DNA of 13,880 bases. Source: Pigoraptor vietnamica (Eukaryota > Opisthokonta > Filasterea). Below the pieces are notes generated by a model. That model saw only the letters and a list, made by a program, of their open reading frames with translations, searched no databases and was not told the origin of the DNA. The stretch spans positions 1-13,880 of the forward strand of contig CALSCQ010002822.1 in assembly GCA_943704525.1 (NCBI GenBank), written 5' to 3'. The position numbers and the translations under genes are program-made. This document shows, piece after piece, positions 1-8,384 of the stretch (its first letter is position 1; each line of letters opens with the position of its first letter).

Positions 1-70
1 CCCCTTCCCTCCCCCGCCTGCCTGCCTGCGTTCCCCCACCGATTGCACGAAGGCTCCACTGATTCCGTGA

Positions 71-242
71 AGCTCCCATCACCCGTACATTCGCCCACGG
101 GAGGCGCCACTTTTTAGCGATTGTCGCGCTTGTCTGGGTTCTTGTCGTATGAACGGAGACAAAGTTGCGCCGACATGGGCGCACACTGTTCGCAGGGCAC
201 TCTCCGACACCTACGCAGCTGCTTGAAGACATCCGCACAATG
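71..242 (+). other. Possible upstream exon(s) of the hydrolase-kinase gene
   Basis: Bases 71-160 are open in one frame and include DCRACLGSCRMNGDK. This loosely resembles [14 protein letters not shown] at the matching place in hydrolase copy 2. An exon from 219 (acceptor CAG at 216-218) would join it in phase through a short intron starting GTTGCG near base 161. The alternative acceptor at 193-195 gives [15 protein letters not shown], which matches copy 2 ([14 protein letters not shown]) better but leaves the phase to the candidate upstream exon unresolved. Bases 1-70 are C-rich and show nothing I can assign. Confidence 0.3.
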
Positions 243-3200
243 GTTGGTTAGCACTACACGCTACACAACCGCACACACTACTCCTGTCGCCGCATCACAA
301 TAGTGCCTCTTCTCTGTCGTTTTCTGAACAGCCCCGCTGTGTCGCACAGGTGCGCTTCATGCGCTGGAACAGGCGCTTTGCGGCGCCGATCATCCTCACG
401 TGCTTTGGGGGCGCCGGCGGACTTCTTGTCAAGTACGCCAAGTGGACGAACCGCGAGGACCCCGACGGCTACTTCTTCTACTCGCCCTCCTTCGGGTGCG
501 TGCTGTCCAGACAAAGCATTGCGTGGCTCATATTGTGCGTTCCACGGACATTCGTCGTTGTGGTACCTTCCCCCTCTTATGTCCTCGCGCCCACGCGCCC
601 ACTAAAATACACCCGCCGTGCGCACACACGCAGCATCCACTACGACGTGTGGCTGCCGGGCGCGCGGGAGCTTGTGATGCAGCAGTTTGGGATCAAGGTC
701 AACAAGCGCGCCTATTTGCTGTCGATGCTCTTTGGGGACAGGCACTTCGGCAGCGAGACGATCCTCACCGTCTCAAAGTGAGCCAGTGTCACGTGCCGAT
801 CCGTGTCTACTTTTGTGAGATGTGCATGCGTGTGTGTGCCTGCTGCGTGCTGCGTGCTGCAGGCCTTTTATCACCGTCTCAAAGTGAGCCAGTGTCACGT
901 GCCGATCCGTGTTTTCTTTGCATGCGTGTGTGCGCGCTGCAGGCCTTTTATCACCGTCTCAAAGTGAGCCAGTGTCACGTGCCGATCTGTGTTTTCTTTG
1001 CATGCGTGTGTGCGCGCTGCAGGCCTTTTATCTCACCGTCTCAAAGTGAGCCACTGTCACGTGCCGATCTGTGTTTACTTTTGTGAGATGTGCATGCGTG
1101 TGTGTGCGTGCATGCGTGTGTGTGCGTGCATGCATGTGTGTGCATACTGCGCGCTGCAGGCCTTTTATCTCACCGTCTCAAAGTGAGCCAGTGTCACGTG
1201 GTGATCCGTGTCTGCTTTTGTGAGATGTGCATGCGTGTGTGTGCGTGCTGCAGGCCTTTTATCACCGTCTCAAAGTGAGCCATTCTCACGTGGTGATCCG
1301 TGTTTTCTTTGCATGCGTGTGTGTGCGCGCTGCAGGCCTTTTATCTCACCGTCTCAAAGTGAGCCAGTGTCACGTGATCGGTGTTCACATCGCGTGCTTG
1401 GTGCATGGATGCATGCGTGTGTGTGTGCTGCCCTCTTCAACCACGCCACGAAACAGGCCCTGCAATGCCACTGTGGATATGCGTGCTCGTGTGCGCTCAG
1501 TATGTCCGTAATACCTCCCCACGCGCAGCCCCAGCCAGGTGGGCCAGCAGGCGGGCGAGGGAGATGAGCCGACGACGCAGTTTACGCTCAACTTTATGAT
1601 TCAGTGCCACCCGAAGAAGCCCAAGAAGGTCTTCAAGGTGGGGAAGCATGACGCCACGTACTCGCACGCACGCAGGGGGTGTCGTTGATGCGTGCAGTCG
1701 TTACTCAGGCACGCACGCAGAGGGGTCGCTGACGCCTGTTGCCCCTCTTCTCTCGATGTGCAGGAGCTCACGGTGCCGTTTGCGTTTATCTACGCCGACC
1801 AAGACGAGCTCACCGACGTGGACAAACTGCGCGGTGCGTCTCGCGTTATGCCGCAGTGTGTTATGTCGCAGACTACCTGGGTATTCGTCTGGCCATTTTG
1901 TGTGTCTGTGCACTGTAAGCGACTAGTGTGTTATGTCGCAGACTACCTGGGTATTCGTCTGGCCATTTTGTGTCTGTGCACTGTAAGCGACTAGTGTGTT
2001 ATGTCGCAGACTACCTGGGTATTCGTCTGGCCATTTTGTGTCTGTGCACTGTAAGCGACTAGTGTGTTACGTCGCAGACTACCTGGGTATTCGTCTGGCC
2101 ATTTTGTGTCTGTGCACTGTAAGCGACTTGTCCTTGATCACAGAGGACTCGCCCACATGTGAGGGCATGGCGTGCGCGTGAGCAGCGCTTTTGAGGACTC
2201 ACTCACCTGTGCGTGCATGGCGTGCGCGTGAGCAGCGCTCGTTGACGAGGCGAAGGCGCCGCGGAGGCTCGTGAAGGGCCTTCCCACGACGCACTTTGAA
2301 CTGTCGCGCGTGGCGATGGCCGAGATGGTCCAGTTTGTGGACACGGCGTTCCCCGATGCGCACAAGACGCCCGTCAACACGAACGAAATCCACCAGGTGC
2401 GTGGGTCTAGTCACTGACCACGGCGCGAAGCCGTACAGCAGTCCGCGTATTTGCCGTCTTTCTGTGATGCATGCGGACGCACAGTAACACGCGCACGTGC
2501 ATCTCACGTTCGAAATTTGAATTTGAAACAGGCCCTTGACGAGCACGGGCGGGTGTCCCTTGACATATCTGCGGAGGATCTCCGCGTCGCCAAGGGTGGA
2601 ACCTTGAGGGTAAAACACACACACACACTCACACACACGAGACATCAGTGCGAAACCCCCACTACTGCTTATAGTTTGTAAAAATGGCAGTCCGACTCTC
2701 TGAGCCAGTCCTCTCCATCGCAGGCCAAGAAGGGGACGGACTCCCCGCGCGGCTCTCTCTCGCCGTCGCCATCGGTCGACGACGGCGACCTTGTGATTGA
2801 CCCCACGCCCCTGCTCGAGGCCACGGAGCACGTGGGCGGCTTCTTCACGCGCTTCTTGGAGGGCAAGGTGGGGGTTCTGCAGTGTGATGGCTGGCCATTG
2901 CTTCACTGCGCGTTATCACCCGTGCGCTGCGGCAAGGGCTGTCTAGCGGAGTGCTGACGCGCATCGCTGTTGTGCGTCGCAGGACGGAGAAAAGCTCGCA
3001 CTTTACGAGTTTGTCCCTCCGAAGGAACGCGTGCGAAAGGCCAATGCCATCATGTTCATCGGTCGCCCGTGGCTGCAGGTGGACGTTGAGCCTGTTGCCG
3101 CTGTGCGGATGGCGCCGTGCCTGTTGCAGTTGTTTGGAGTGGAGGGGAGCGCGCCGCCCGACTGCTGCGTGTGTGCGGGCATGGTCCATTCCGGCACCCC

Positions 3201-6200
3201 CGTTTACTCATTGCTTCGGATGTGCCGCAGGTGCTCGCTGACCACCTTCGCAACGACAACGACGTCGGTTCGTACATTCTTGACCCGCGCGGCTGCGGCC
3301 TCTCAGGTGGCAAGCGAGGCGACGCCAAGTCACCGGAGCACCTGTGGGCGGACATTCGAACGGTCGTCCGCGCCGTCCGGACGCGCCACCCCGGCATTCC
3401 CGTGGTGCTGATTGCGTGGGGGCGCCACGGGGGTTTGCTACTCAACTACGTGACGTGGAAGGAGGCGGCGCACGTGGACGGCCTCGTCTTCCTCGCGACT
3501 GGCATGGCGCACAACATCAACACGGTCCGCACGGACGCGCTCTCGGTGAGTGCGAGTGGTGCTGTCTGTCTGCGATTGGGCATTTGGTTGCAACCCAAAA
3601 AGAACACCAACTACGCCTGTGCGCACGCTGATCCTCCCTCTTTCTCCACCCTCTCTCCTTCTCTCTCCCTCATCCCTTCCCGCACACTACACACGCAGCG
3701 CATGCGCGACAAGTTCAAGTCGTTTGACGTGACGGTGAGCCGCATGACGGGTGGGATGTTCCGCTCGCACGGGGAAACGTGGCGGATGTCCAAGGGCTAC
3801 ACGGAGCTCATCAAGGCCACGCTCGACCCGCTCTTCGTCTCGTTCGGCAGTGCGACGTACATCATGGCGCACCAGTGGGTGTACGCCTCTCCGCGTGTTT
3901 GTGTTGTTTGTTTGTTTGTTTGTGTGTGTGTGTGCGTGCGTGTGCTTGTCTGTGTGCGTGTGCGTGTGCGTGTCTGTGTGCGTGTGCGGTGCGTGTGCGT
4001 GTGCGTGTGCCCACAATATGTTCATGCTCTGCTTGGTTGTACTTGCGTTCGTTCCGTTTGCTGGGAGTGCGTGGCAAACTGGCGTGGCGTGTACGTGCGT
4101 GTGCACCGCGGTGTTCACCGGCGTCTGCATTGCGCCTCACAGGGTGGAGCAGCCGCTGGATGTGATCAAGAACCTCGACATCCCCTTCTGTTACGTCGTC
4201 GGAGAAAAGGATGAGTTTGTGATTGTCGATCGCATCAAGGGCATTCTCGAAACAAACGACCAGGTGCGCGCACGTGCGTGGGGCGATACTCACGCGCGCT
4301 GACACGCAACATCACATGCCGCACACCCGCAACACGCATTGGGCACCTGCCTTCGCCCCACAGTAGGCGCCATTGGTACCAAAGATGAGAGGCTCTGTCT
4401 CACGTTTCGCTTCGCTGCGCGCGCAGGTGCACGCGACGCGGCGCAAGTTCAAAATTCTGCCGAAGGTGCGGCACTTGGAGTTGCTAGTGAAGGCCCACAC
4501 CGAAGTGGGGCCCTTCATCGATTCGATCGCCAACACGTTCTCCGGTGAGTCACCCTGTCGCCCTGCGCGCGTCACTGTGGTGTGTGGGTCAGCCGTGGCG
4601 GCTGTGTGTGTGCGTCGTCCTTGCCCACGGTGTCTGACTGTGCGGTGCAGCCATCCACTCATAGCGTTTGTGTACTTTTCGGCACACTGGGCGTGCACGC
4701 ATGATGACAAAATTTGATGAACATGCCCCTGCGCAGTGTCGCACAATCTCCCCACTCTCAACAATCCGACCATCGCGGACTTCGAGAAGCTGAAGGTGCG
4801 CGTCCTGCCTGCTGATGTTTGTGCCCGTTGCTCCCTGCACTATACAGGAGCCTGTGCGCGTTTGCGTATGGCTGCGCTCGTGCGTGTATGTGTGTGCGTG
4901 TATGCGCATTTGTGTATTGTGTGCGTGTTTGTGTGTTGCGCTTCTTGTGCTTCGAGTATTCACGCGTGCGCGTTCACCCGCAGCTGATCGGCCGCGGCGC
5001 CTTTGCCGAGGTCTCGCTTGTGCGGCACAAGGAGTCTGGCCACTTTCTCGCCCTTAAGACGATGCTCAAGCGGCGCGTGGTGGAGATGGACAACGTCGCC
5101 CACGTGCTCGAGGAGAAGGAGGTGCTCAAGACGCTCAACTACCCGTTTGTCGTGTCGATGGCCGGCGCCTTCCAGGACGAGCGCTCGCTGTACCTCGTCC
5201 TCGAGTTTGTGATCGGAGGAGAGCTCTTCACCGTGCTCAAGATGAGCCACCGCTTCCCCGAGGCCATGGTGCGTGTGCGTGCGTGCGTGTGTGCGTGTGC
5301 GTGTGCGTGCGTGTGTGCGTGCGCGCGTGTGTCGTGCGTGTGCGGGCATGTGTGCCGTGCGTACGCGTGTGTATAGGCGTCTGTGTGCCCTTAATTCCGG
5401 GTCTCCCTCGCTGACCGGGTGCGTTATAGGCGCGCTTCTACGTTGCCGAGGTCTCGCTTGCGCTGGGCTATCTCCATTCGATGGACATTGTGTACCGCGA
5501 CCTCAAGCCCGAGAACGTCCTTCTGGACTCGCGTGGTCACGTGAAGCTCACCGACTACGGGTTCGCGCGCCGCCTACCCAGGGACGGCCTCTGCTACTCG
5601 TTTGTCGGGACGCCCGAGTACCTCGCCCCGGAAATTGTGGGTCGGCTGTAACCGCGTGTTACGCCCGGTTGCTTGTCCCCGTGTATGGGCCTGTCTGACC
5701 TATGCACTTTCGCAGATTGAGGGCGCGGGCCACGGCAAGGCGTCGGACTGGTGGACGCTCGGCGTGTTCACGTTTGAGCTGATTGCGGGCCGCGTCCCTT
5801 TCAAGTGCGTGGGAATGGCGCACTGCCCGTCCATACACTCACACATCCCACTGCCCGTCCACACACTCACACACCCCTCTGCCGTCCACACACTCACACA
5901 CCCCTCTGCCGTCCCCGTTGCTCACGTGTCCCTTCCGTGCAGGTCGTCCAACCGCTCTGTCCTCTATGAAATGATTTTGGAGGGCCAGCCCAAGTTCCCG
6001 GCGCGCGTTAGGTGCGCGCGCGCGCGTGTGCGTGTGTGTGACTGTTCGTGTGCCTCTGAGTGTTTCTGTCTTTATTGTGATGCCGTTCGGTTGGAAGCCA
6101 TGTGCTTTGTTCACTTATCCGTTCGCAATGCGTTCACCGCGCATCCTCTCCCTTGCAGCCCGGCGCTCACCGACTTTATCAAGCGCCTGATGACGCGCAG

Positions 6201-6703
6201 TCCCGCGCGGCGGCTCGGTGGCAGCGCGGCCGACACGCACAACCCCACGCACTCGCCGCGCGTCAGCAACGCATCGCCGGTGATGTCCGGCTCGGGTCCC
6301 AGCACGGCGTCGCTGGCGCACGACGCGTCCGGGGGAACGCTTTCGCTCTCGGTGGGGCGGCGCATGGCGGCGCTGTCCGGACAGCGGGAGATTGCGGCGC
6401 ACGCGTGGATGGCGGACATTGACTGGAAGCTGATGGAGCAAGGGCACGCGACGCCGCCGTTTGTGCCGTCCGTCAGCGGAGAGGGTGCGTCTCGTGTTCG
6501 CGCGAGTCTTTGTGCCTCACTGGCTCATGCATGCTATGTTCAGTCTCAGTACCAAGTCCGCCTGCGCTAACTCGCGCCTCTGACACGCAGGCGACACCGG
6601 CAACTTCATCGAGTACGACGAGGACGCCCACGCGGACTCCGAGGGCGAGGCATCGCTCGCGTCCGCCGCGACGTCCTTCGAGAACCTCTTTGCCGCGTTC
6701 TAG
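196..6703 (+). CDS. Tandem alpha/beta-hydrolase-like domains fused to a PKA-type AGC protein kinase (multi-exon, 5' end unresolved)
   Basis: One spliced gene. Exon model: (196 or 219)-242, 350-495, 634-777, 1529-1637, 1764-1833, 2236-2396, 2532-2609, 2724-2867, 2983-3078, 3231-3545, 3699-3880, 4143-4263, 4427-4544, 4737-4795, 4984-5268, 5430-5636, 5716-5804, 5943-6011, 6159-6484, 6591-6703. From 350 to the TAG these sum to 2832 nt (943 codons plus stop), and all junctions keep phase with GT donors and AG acceptors. Order of parts: hydrolase-like copy 1, Ser/Pro and acidic linker, hydrolase-like copy 2, kinase domain, PKA-like C-tail. The kinase would phosphorylate Ser/Thr near basic residues. 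The hydrolase halves lack the nucleophile Ser and probably bind or scaffold rather than hydrolyse. No start codon is assigned because the first hydrolase lacks its N-terminal strands, so the gene probably begins left of the window or in unresolved exons in 1-195. Fusion of lipase-fold and kinase modules in one transcript is inferred from unbroken phase. An alternative is two adjacent genes divided somewhere in 2397-2982 or 4545-4736. Confidence 0.8.
758..1380 (+). repeat. Intronic tandem array carrying acceptor-like and donor-like motifs (7 core copies)
   Basis: The core CCGTCTCAAAGTGAGCCA recurs at 768, 874, 954, 1036, 1173, 1265 and 1349 (spacings 80-137 bases) with 1-2 mismatches at the ends. 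The first copy is the real end of the exon 634-777 with its donor AAA|GTGAGC. The six following copies lie in the 751-base intron 778-1528. Each is preceded by CTGCAGGCCTTTTATC, which looks like a 3' splice site. Each unit therefore resembles acceptor + mini-exon of 21 or 23 bases + donor. Units are separated by GTGTGTGCGTGCATG-type sequence. The 21-base forms preserve the reading frame and the 23-base forms do not. The array probably arose by tandem duplication around the exon end. Confidence 0.85.
1857..2127 (+). repeat. Four-copy ~68-bp intronic tandem repeat
   Basis: Units begin TTATGTCGCAGACTACCTGG at 1861, 1931 and 1999 and TTACGTCGCAG at 2067 (spacing 70, 68, 68). The first unit has two extra bases in its GTGTGTCTG part. 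Each unit contains an acceptor-like TCGCAG and, about 43 bases later, a donor-like CTGTAAGC. Between them is an open stretch starting ACTACCTGGGTATTCG. It lies in the intron 1834-2235 between the acid-strand exon and the His-bearing exon. Copies are nearly identical, so the expansion is recent or homogenised. Confidence 0.9.
2143..2240 (+). repeat. Two-copy 50-bp repeat at the 3' end of an intron
   Basis: GAGGACTC...GCATGGCGTGCGCGTGAGCAGCGCT occurs at 2143 and again at 2193 with a few differences. The second copy supplies the acceptor CAG at 2233-2235 used by exon 2236-2396. The first copy carries the same acceptor context one period upstream, so an alternative 3' splice site is duplicated here. 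Confidence 0.85.
2532..2867 (+). other. Inter-domain linker exons
   Basis: Exons 2532-2609 and 2724-2867. They encode [18 protein letters not shown] and then a Ser/Pro/Asp-rich low-complexity stretch ([17 protein letters not shown]), followed by a predicted helix ([20 protein letters not shown]) that leads into copy 2. Both exons are phase 0 at both ends. The Ser-Pro pairs could be phosphorylation sites, but that is inference. This is the weakest part of the single-gene model because nothing conserved anchors it. Confidence 0.6.
2983..4544 (+). other. Hydrolase-like domain copy 2
   Basis: Exons 2983-3078, 3231-3545, 3699-3880, 4143-4263 and 4427-4544. The order matches the monoglyceride lipase/Hydrolase_4 fold: first strands LALYEFVPP and [11 protein letters not shown] (oxyanion region without the usual HG), then [14 protein letters not shown] as in the family's D-x-x-G-x-G-x-S-x-G motif. 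The elbow [13 protein letters not shown] has Arg at the Ser position. A helical cap region with the exon [12 protein letters not shown] follows, then acid strand [11 protein letters not shown] and His segment [10 protein letters not shown]. Asp and His candidates are kept but the nucleophile is lost. The elbow, acid and His segments align with copy 1, so the two arose by duplication. The intron after the cap (3881) has the same phase (2) and aligned place as the one after 777. Confidence 0.8.
3881..4142 (+). repeat. Intron with (GT)n-rich low-complexity core
   Basis: The donor GTACGC at 3881 and acceptor CACAG at 4138-4142 restore the frame as W-V-V-E-Q-P. The intron core from about 3897 to 4012 is TTTG then GTGTGC-type repeat. 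The open frames here on both strands (Cys/Val or His/Thr runs) are products of the simple repeat and not genes. Confidence 0.8.
4737..6703 (+). other. AGC-family protein kinase domain with PKA-like C-tail
   Basis: Exons 4737-4795, 4984-5268, 5430-5636, 5716-5804, 5943-6011, 6159-6484 and 6591-6703. Visible motifs in order: [19 protein letters not shown] (Gly loop, third Gly replaced by Ala), ALKTMLKR (catalytic Lys), [15 protein letters not shown] (helix C Glu), YRDLKPEN (catalytic loop), [10 protein letters not shown] (DYG in place of DFG), [12 protein letters not shown] (activation loop; Ser at the PDK1-site position), [19 protein letters not shown], and RRLGG. An insertion of about 40 mostly Ser/Gly-rich residues (from [10 protein letters not shown]) separates RRLGG from HAWMADIDW. 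The tail [17 protein letters not shown] then matches the PKA C-tail (PFIPKF...GDTSNF). The protein ends ENLFAAF, so FxxF is at the carboxyl end as in PKA. All residues needed for catalysis appear present. Confidence 0.93.
5823..5916 (+). repeat. Three-copy ~28-bp intronic repeat
   Basis: TGCC(C)GTCCAYACACTCACACAYCCC occurs about three times from 5824, 5851 and 5880 in the intron 5805-5942 of the kinase region. It shows no splice-site motif and no coding potential. Confidence 0.75.
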
Positions 6704-7068
6704 CCGCCATGTTACAAAGTGCAAATTCCCAAATACTTGTCCAGACAATTCCAAAATTAGATTTAGACTTTCGATTTAGCATCGGCGCCCGGCACCGATT
6801 CGTAGGCGCATTCGCGGCGTGCGTTTATGCACTCGCGCTTCGAGACTATTTCGCTGGCGGCTTCGCAGTCGCTCGCGGGCTGGAGCTGTTTGTTGCACCT
6901 CAAATTACGCTACAATGCAACCGACTGATTTTTTCAGTCCCCACAGACCCTGTGTCAGGCGACACCTATACACGTGCCGGCGCACACAAGCACATATTTA
7001 CAGCGCGAGCAGGCGTACCGCCGCATTATCACGCCTGTGGACTTCAATCTGCCATCAAAACGATCGCC
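6704..7068. other. Intergenic/3' UTR stretch after the kinase gene
   Basis: The first 80 bases are AT-richer than the surroundings, as expected for a 3' UTR, but I see no clear AATAAA signal. A perfect 6-bp stem with a T5 loop (GACTGA-TTTTT-TCAGTC) lies at 6923-6939. An ATG at 6709 opens a 191-codon plus frame in a good start context. Its second half is antisense to the acidic coding remnant on the other strand and its residues look like an antisense shadow, so I do not call it a gene. Confidence 0.5.
6923..6939. other. Short perfect inverted repeat (hairpin)
   Basis: GACTGA, five T, TCAGTC: a 6-bp stem with a 5-base loop, 220 bases past the kinase stop. It resembles in size a histone-type 3' stem-loop but lacks the consensus stem sequence and loop length. 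It could be chance. Confidence 0.35.
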
Positions 7069-8107
7069 TCAGCCATACCCGACGCCCTCGTAGTCGTCGA
7101 AGTCCTCCGACCAGCTCTCGTTCTCGCCATCGCTGTTCCGATGTGCCGAGGCTCGTCGGGTGAAGGTCCGTGTCCGTGCCGGGGTCGTCGCTCTTCCGGT
7201 CTCTCCGCAATCGAGTCAACTTCCGTTTCGTCGTCACTGGAACAGTCGCCCTCGGTTTTACCGTCGACACCGTCGGACAGTTGAGCGCGCGCGAGTGTCG
7301 GAGCATCCGGCTGGCGGCCGAACCGGTCCCCTTCTCAGTTTTCCATTCTCGCGCTCCCCTTCGTTCTCCGCGTCGCAGCGCGCCTCGTCCGCATTTTTGC
7401 TCTCGTCGCTGCTGCTGTCGTCTTCGTCCCCGTCGTCCGTCACTACTCTCATCGCACTCGCCAGCGCCCTCGCCCTCCACGGCATCTTCGCGTATTCAAA
7501 AAGCGCAGGCACTGCCTCCCAAGTGAACTCGTGCCCATAACACGACATGGAGCGCTGCCGGCACAGCTCTAGCTCCGCCGTGCGCATCACCCTCCCGCCC
7601 GGGGCCGTCCACCACTCGGCGGAAGAGAGCCCTCCTCCGCGTCCCTCGCGCCCTCCACTCGATCCCACGACGCCCCGCTGTACGCGTCGTCGAAACTGAC
7701 CTTCCCGCACAGGCAGTCGTGCCTCCCCATCGGTTTGTCGCTCAACGCAGCCAATCCCTCCGACGGCTCTCTTCCAAACGGACCCGTCTTCGCCCAGAAA
7801 CTGATGTCATCGTCAATCAGTCGACGTGCACACGTGCGTGAAGTTTTCGCACTGGCGGAGACCCGTTAGACCCAAGCGCCGCATGGAGGCGAGATCGCCT
7901 GCCACCGAGGACAGGTACGCCCACATCGCCGTTTCGTCGTGAAACAAGCGCCCGAGGTACCCCTCGGTGTAACGTCGACGCGTTCCCCACTGTCTGAAGA
8001 GCGAAAAGGGCTTCACTGACGCCGCAGGGATAAACAAACGGGGACGCATCTGCACTCGCCACGGCACTGTGGGTGCCTGTCGCGTCTCTTGTGTTTTCAG
8101 TAGCCAT
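7069..8107 (-). pseudogene. Frameshifted minus-strand gene with acidic C-terminus, product unknown
   Basis: A minus-strand ATG at 8107-8105 opens MATENTRDATGTHSAV, and protein-like text continues to a TGA at 7071-7069 through at least five frame changes. Pieces in order: SPFVYPCGVSEALFAL; then YTEGYLGRLFHDETAMWAYL (about 7990-7860); LIDDDISFWAKTGPFGRE (about 7820 down to a TGA at 7589-7587); AELELCRQRSMSCYGHEF, with DGDEDDSSSDESKN further on (frame 7640-7258); DCSSDDETEVDSIAERP (about 7255-7200); and SWSEDFDDYEGVGYG at the end. The pieces are collinear, keep G/C-rich third positions and build one Asp/Glu/Ser-rich C-terminus, so this reads as one decayed gene of about 340 codons. I do not recognise the family. 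The frame changes are too close together for introns. Dense sequencing errors are the alternative. Confidence 0.5.
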
Positions 8108-8384
8108 GTAATTGTGGTCGCTTTCTGCGCGTATGGTGTTGCGACCCACACTACGTCCACCGTGGGCATTGTGCTGTTGACCGTTTTTGGGCTGAGCCTT
8201 TCAACTGTGTGTTGGTTGCGTTTTCTATTTCGAAGGAGAGCGCCATGTGCTGTTGCGTTGTGGGCGTGATGACACAGCGGTTTGTTGTGCTTCGTGTGCG
8301 GGATGTGCCTTCTCTCCTCTTGTCGGCGTGAACGTGTGTTTGGTGCATCATAGCACATCTCACCGAGTCGGATATTCGCGCGCA
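8108..8384. other. Non-coding stretch between decayed gene and MED31 fragment
   Basis: I searched for the N-terminal part of MED31, which should lie here on the plus strand, and did not find it. No other convincing coding sequence is seen. The stretch ends in GCGCGCAG, a possible 3' splice site at 8382-8384. Confidence 0.4.

Larger units (their letters stand above)
196..2396 (+). other. Hydrolase-like domain copy 1 (exons to 2396)
   Basis: Exons 196/219-242, 350-495, 634-777, 1529-1637, 1764-1833 and 2236-2396. The exon ending at 242 gives LLEDIRTM, which continues at 350 as [10 protein letters not shown]; this parallels [16 protein letters not shown] in copy 2. The nucleophile-elbow region reads [12 protein letters not shown], where active monoglyceride-lipase-like enzymes have GHSMGG, so Gly occupies the Ser position. 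The acid-bearing segment [18 protein letters not shown] (1776-1829) and the His-bearing segment LPTTHFEL (within 2236-2396) are both present. The exon at 1529-1637 adds a polar and Lys-rich stretch ([12 protein letters not shown]) before the acid strand. The N-terminal strand and oxyanion region are not seen in the window. The domain is probably non-catalytic; that is inferred from the missing Ser. Confidence 0.7.

Noticed and set aside
758-1380. Possible CRISPR-like array because of regularly recurring units.
   Set aside because: Spacing varies from 80 to 137 bases, the intervening sequence is repeated GT-rich DNA and not unique spacers, and it lies in a eukaryotic intron.
3897-4012. Long open frames rich in Cys/Val or His/Thr within GT-rich introns (also 8500-8720, 5270-5370 and the window end).
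   Set aside because: They are read-through of dinucleotide repeats and lie in introns or microsatellites; no codon bias or domain.
6709-7284. 191-codon plus-strand frame starting just after the kinase stop in a GCCGCCATG context.
   Set aside because: Its second half is antisense to the acidic coding remnant and its composition fits an antisense shadow; no domain is seen.
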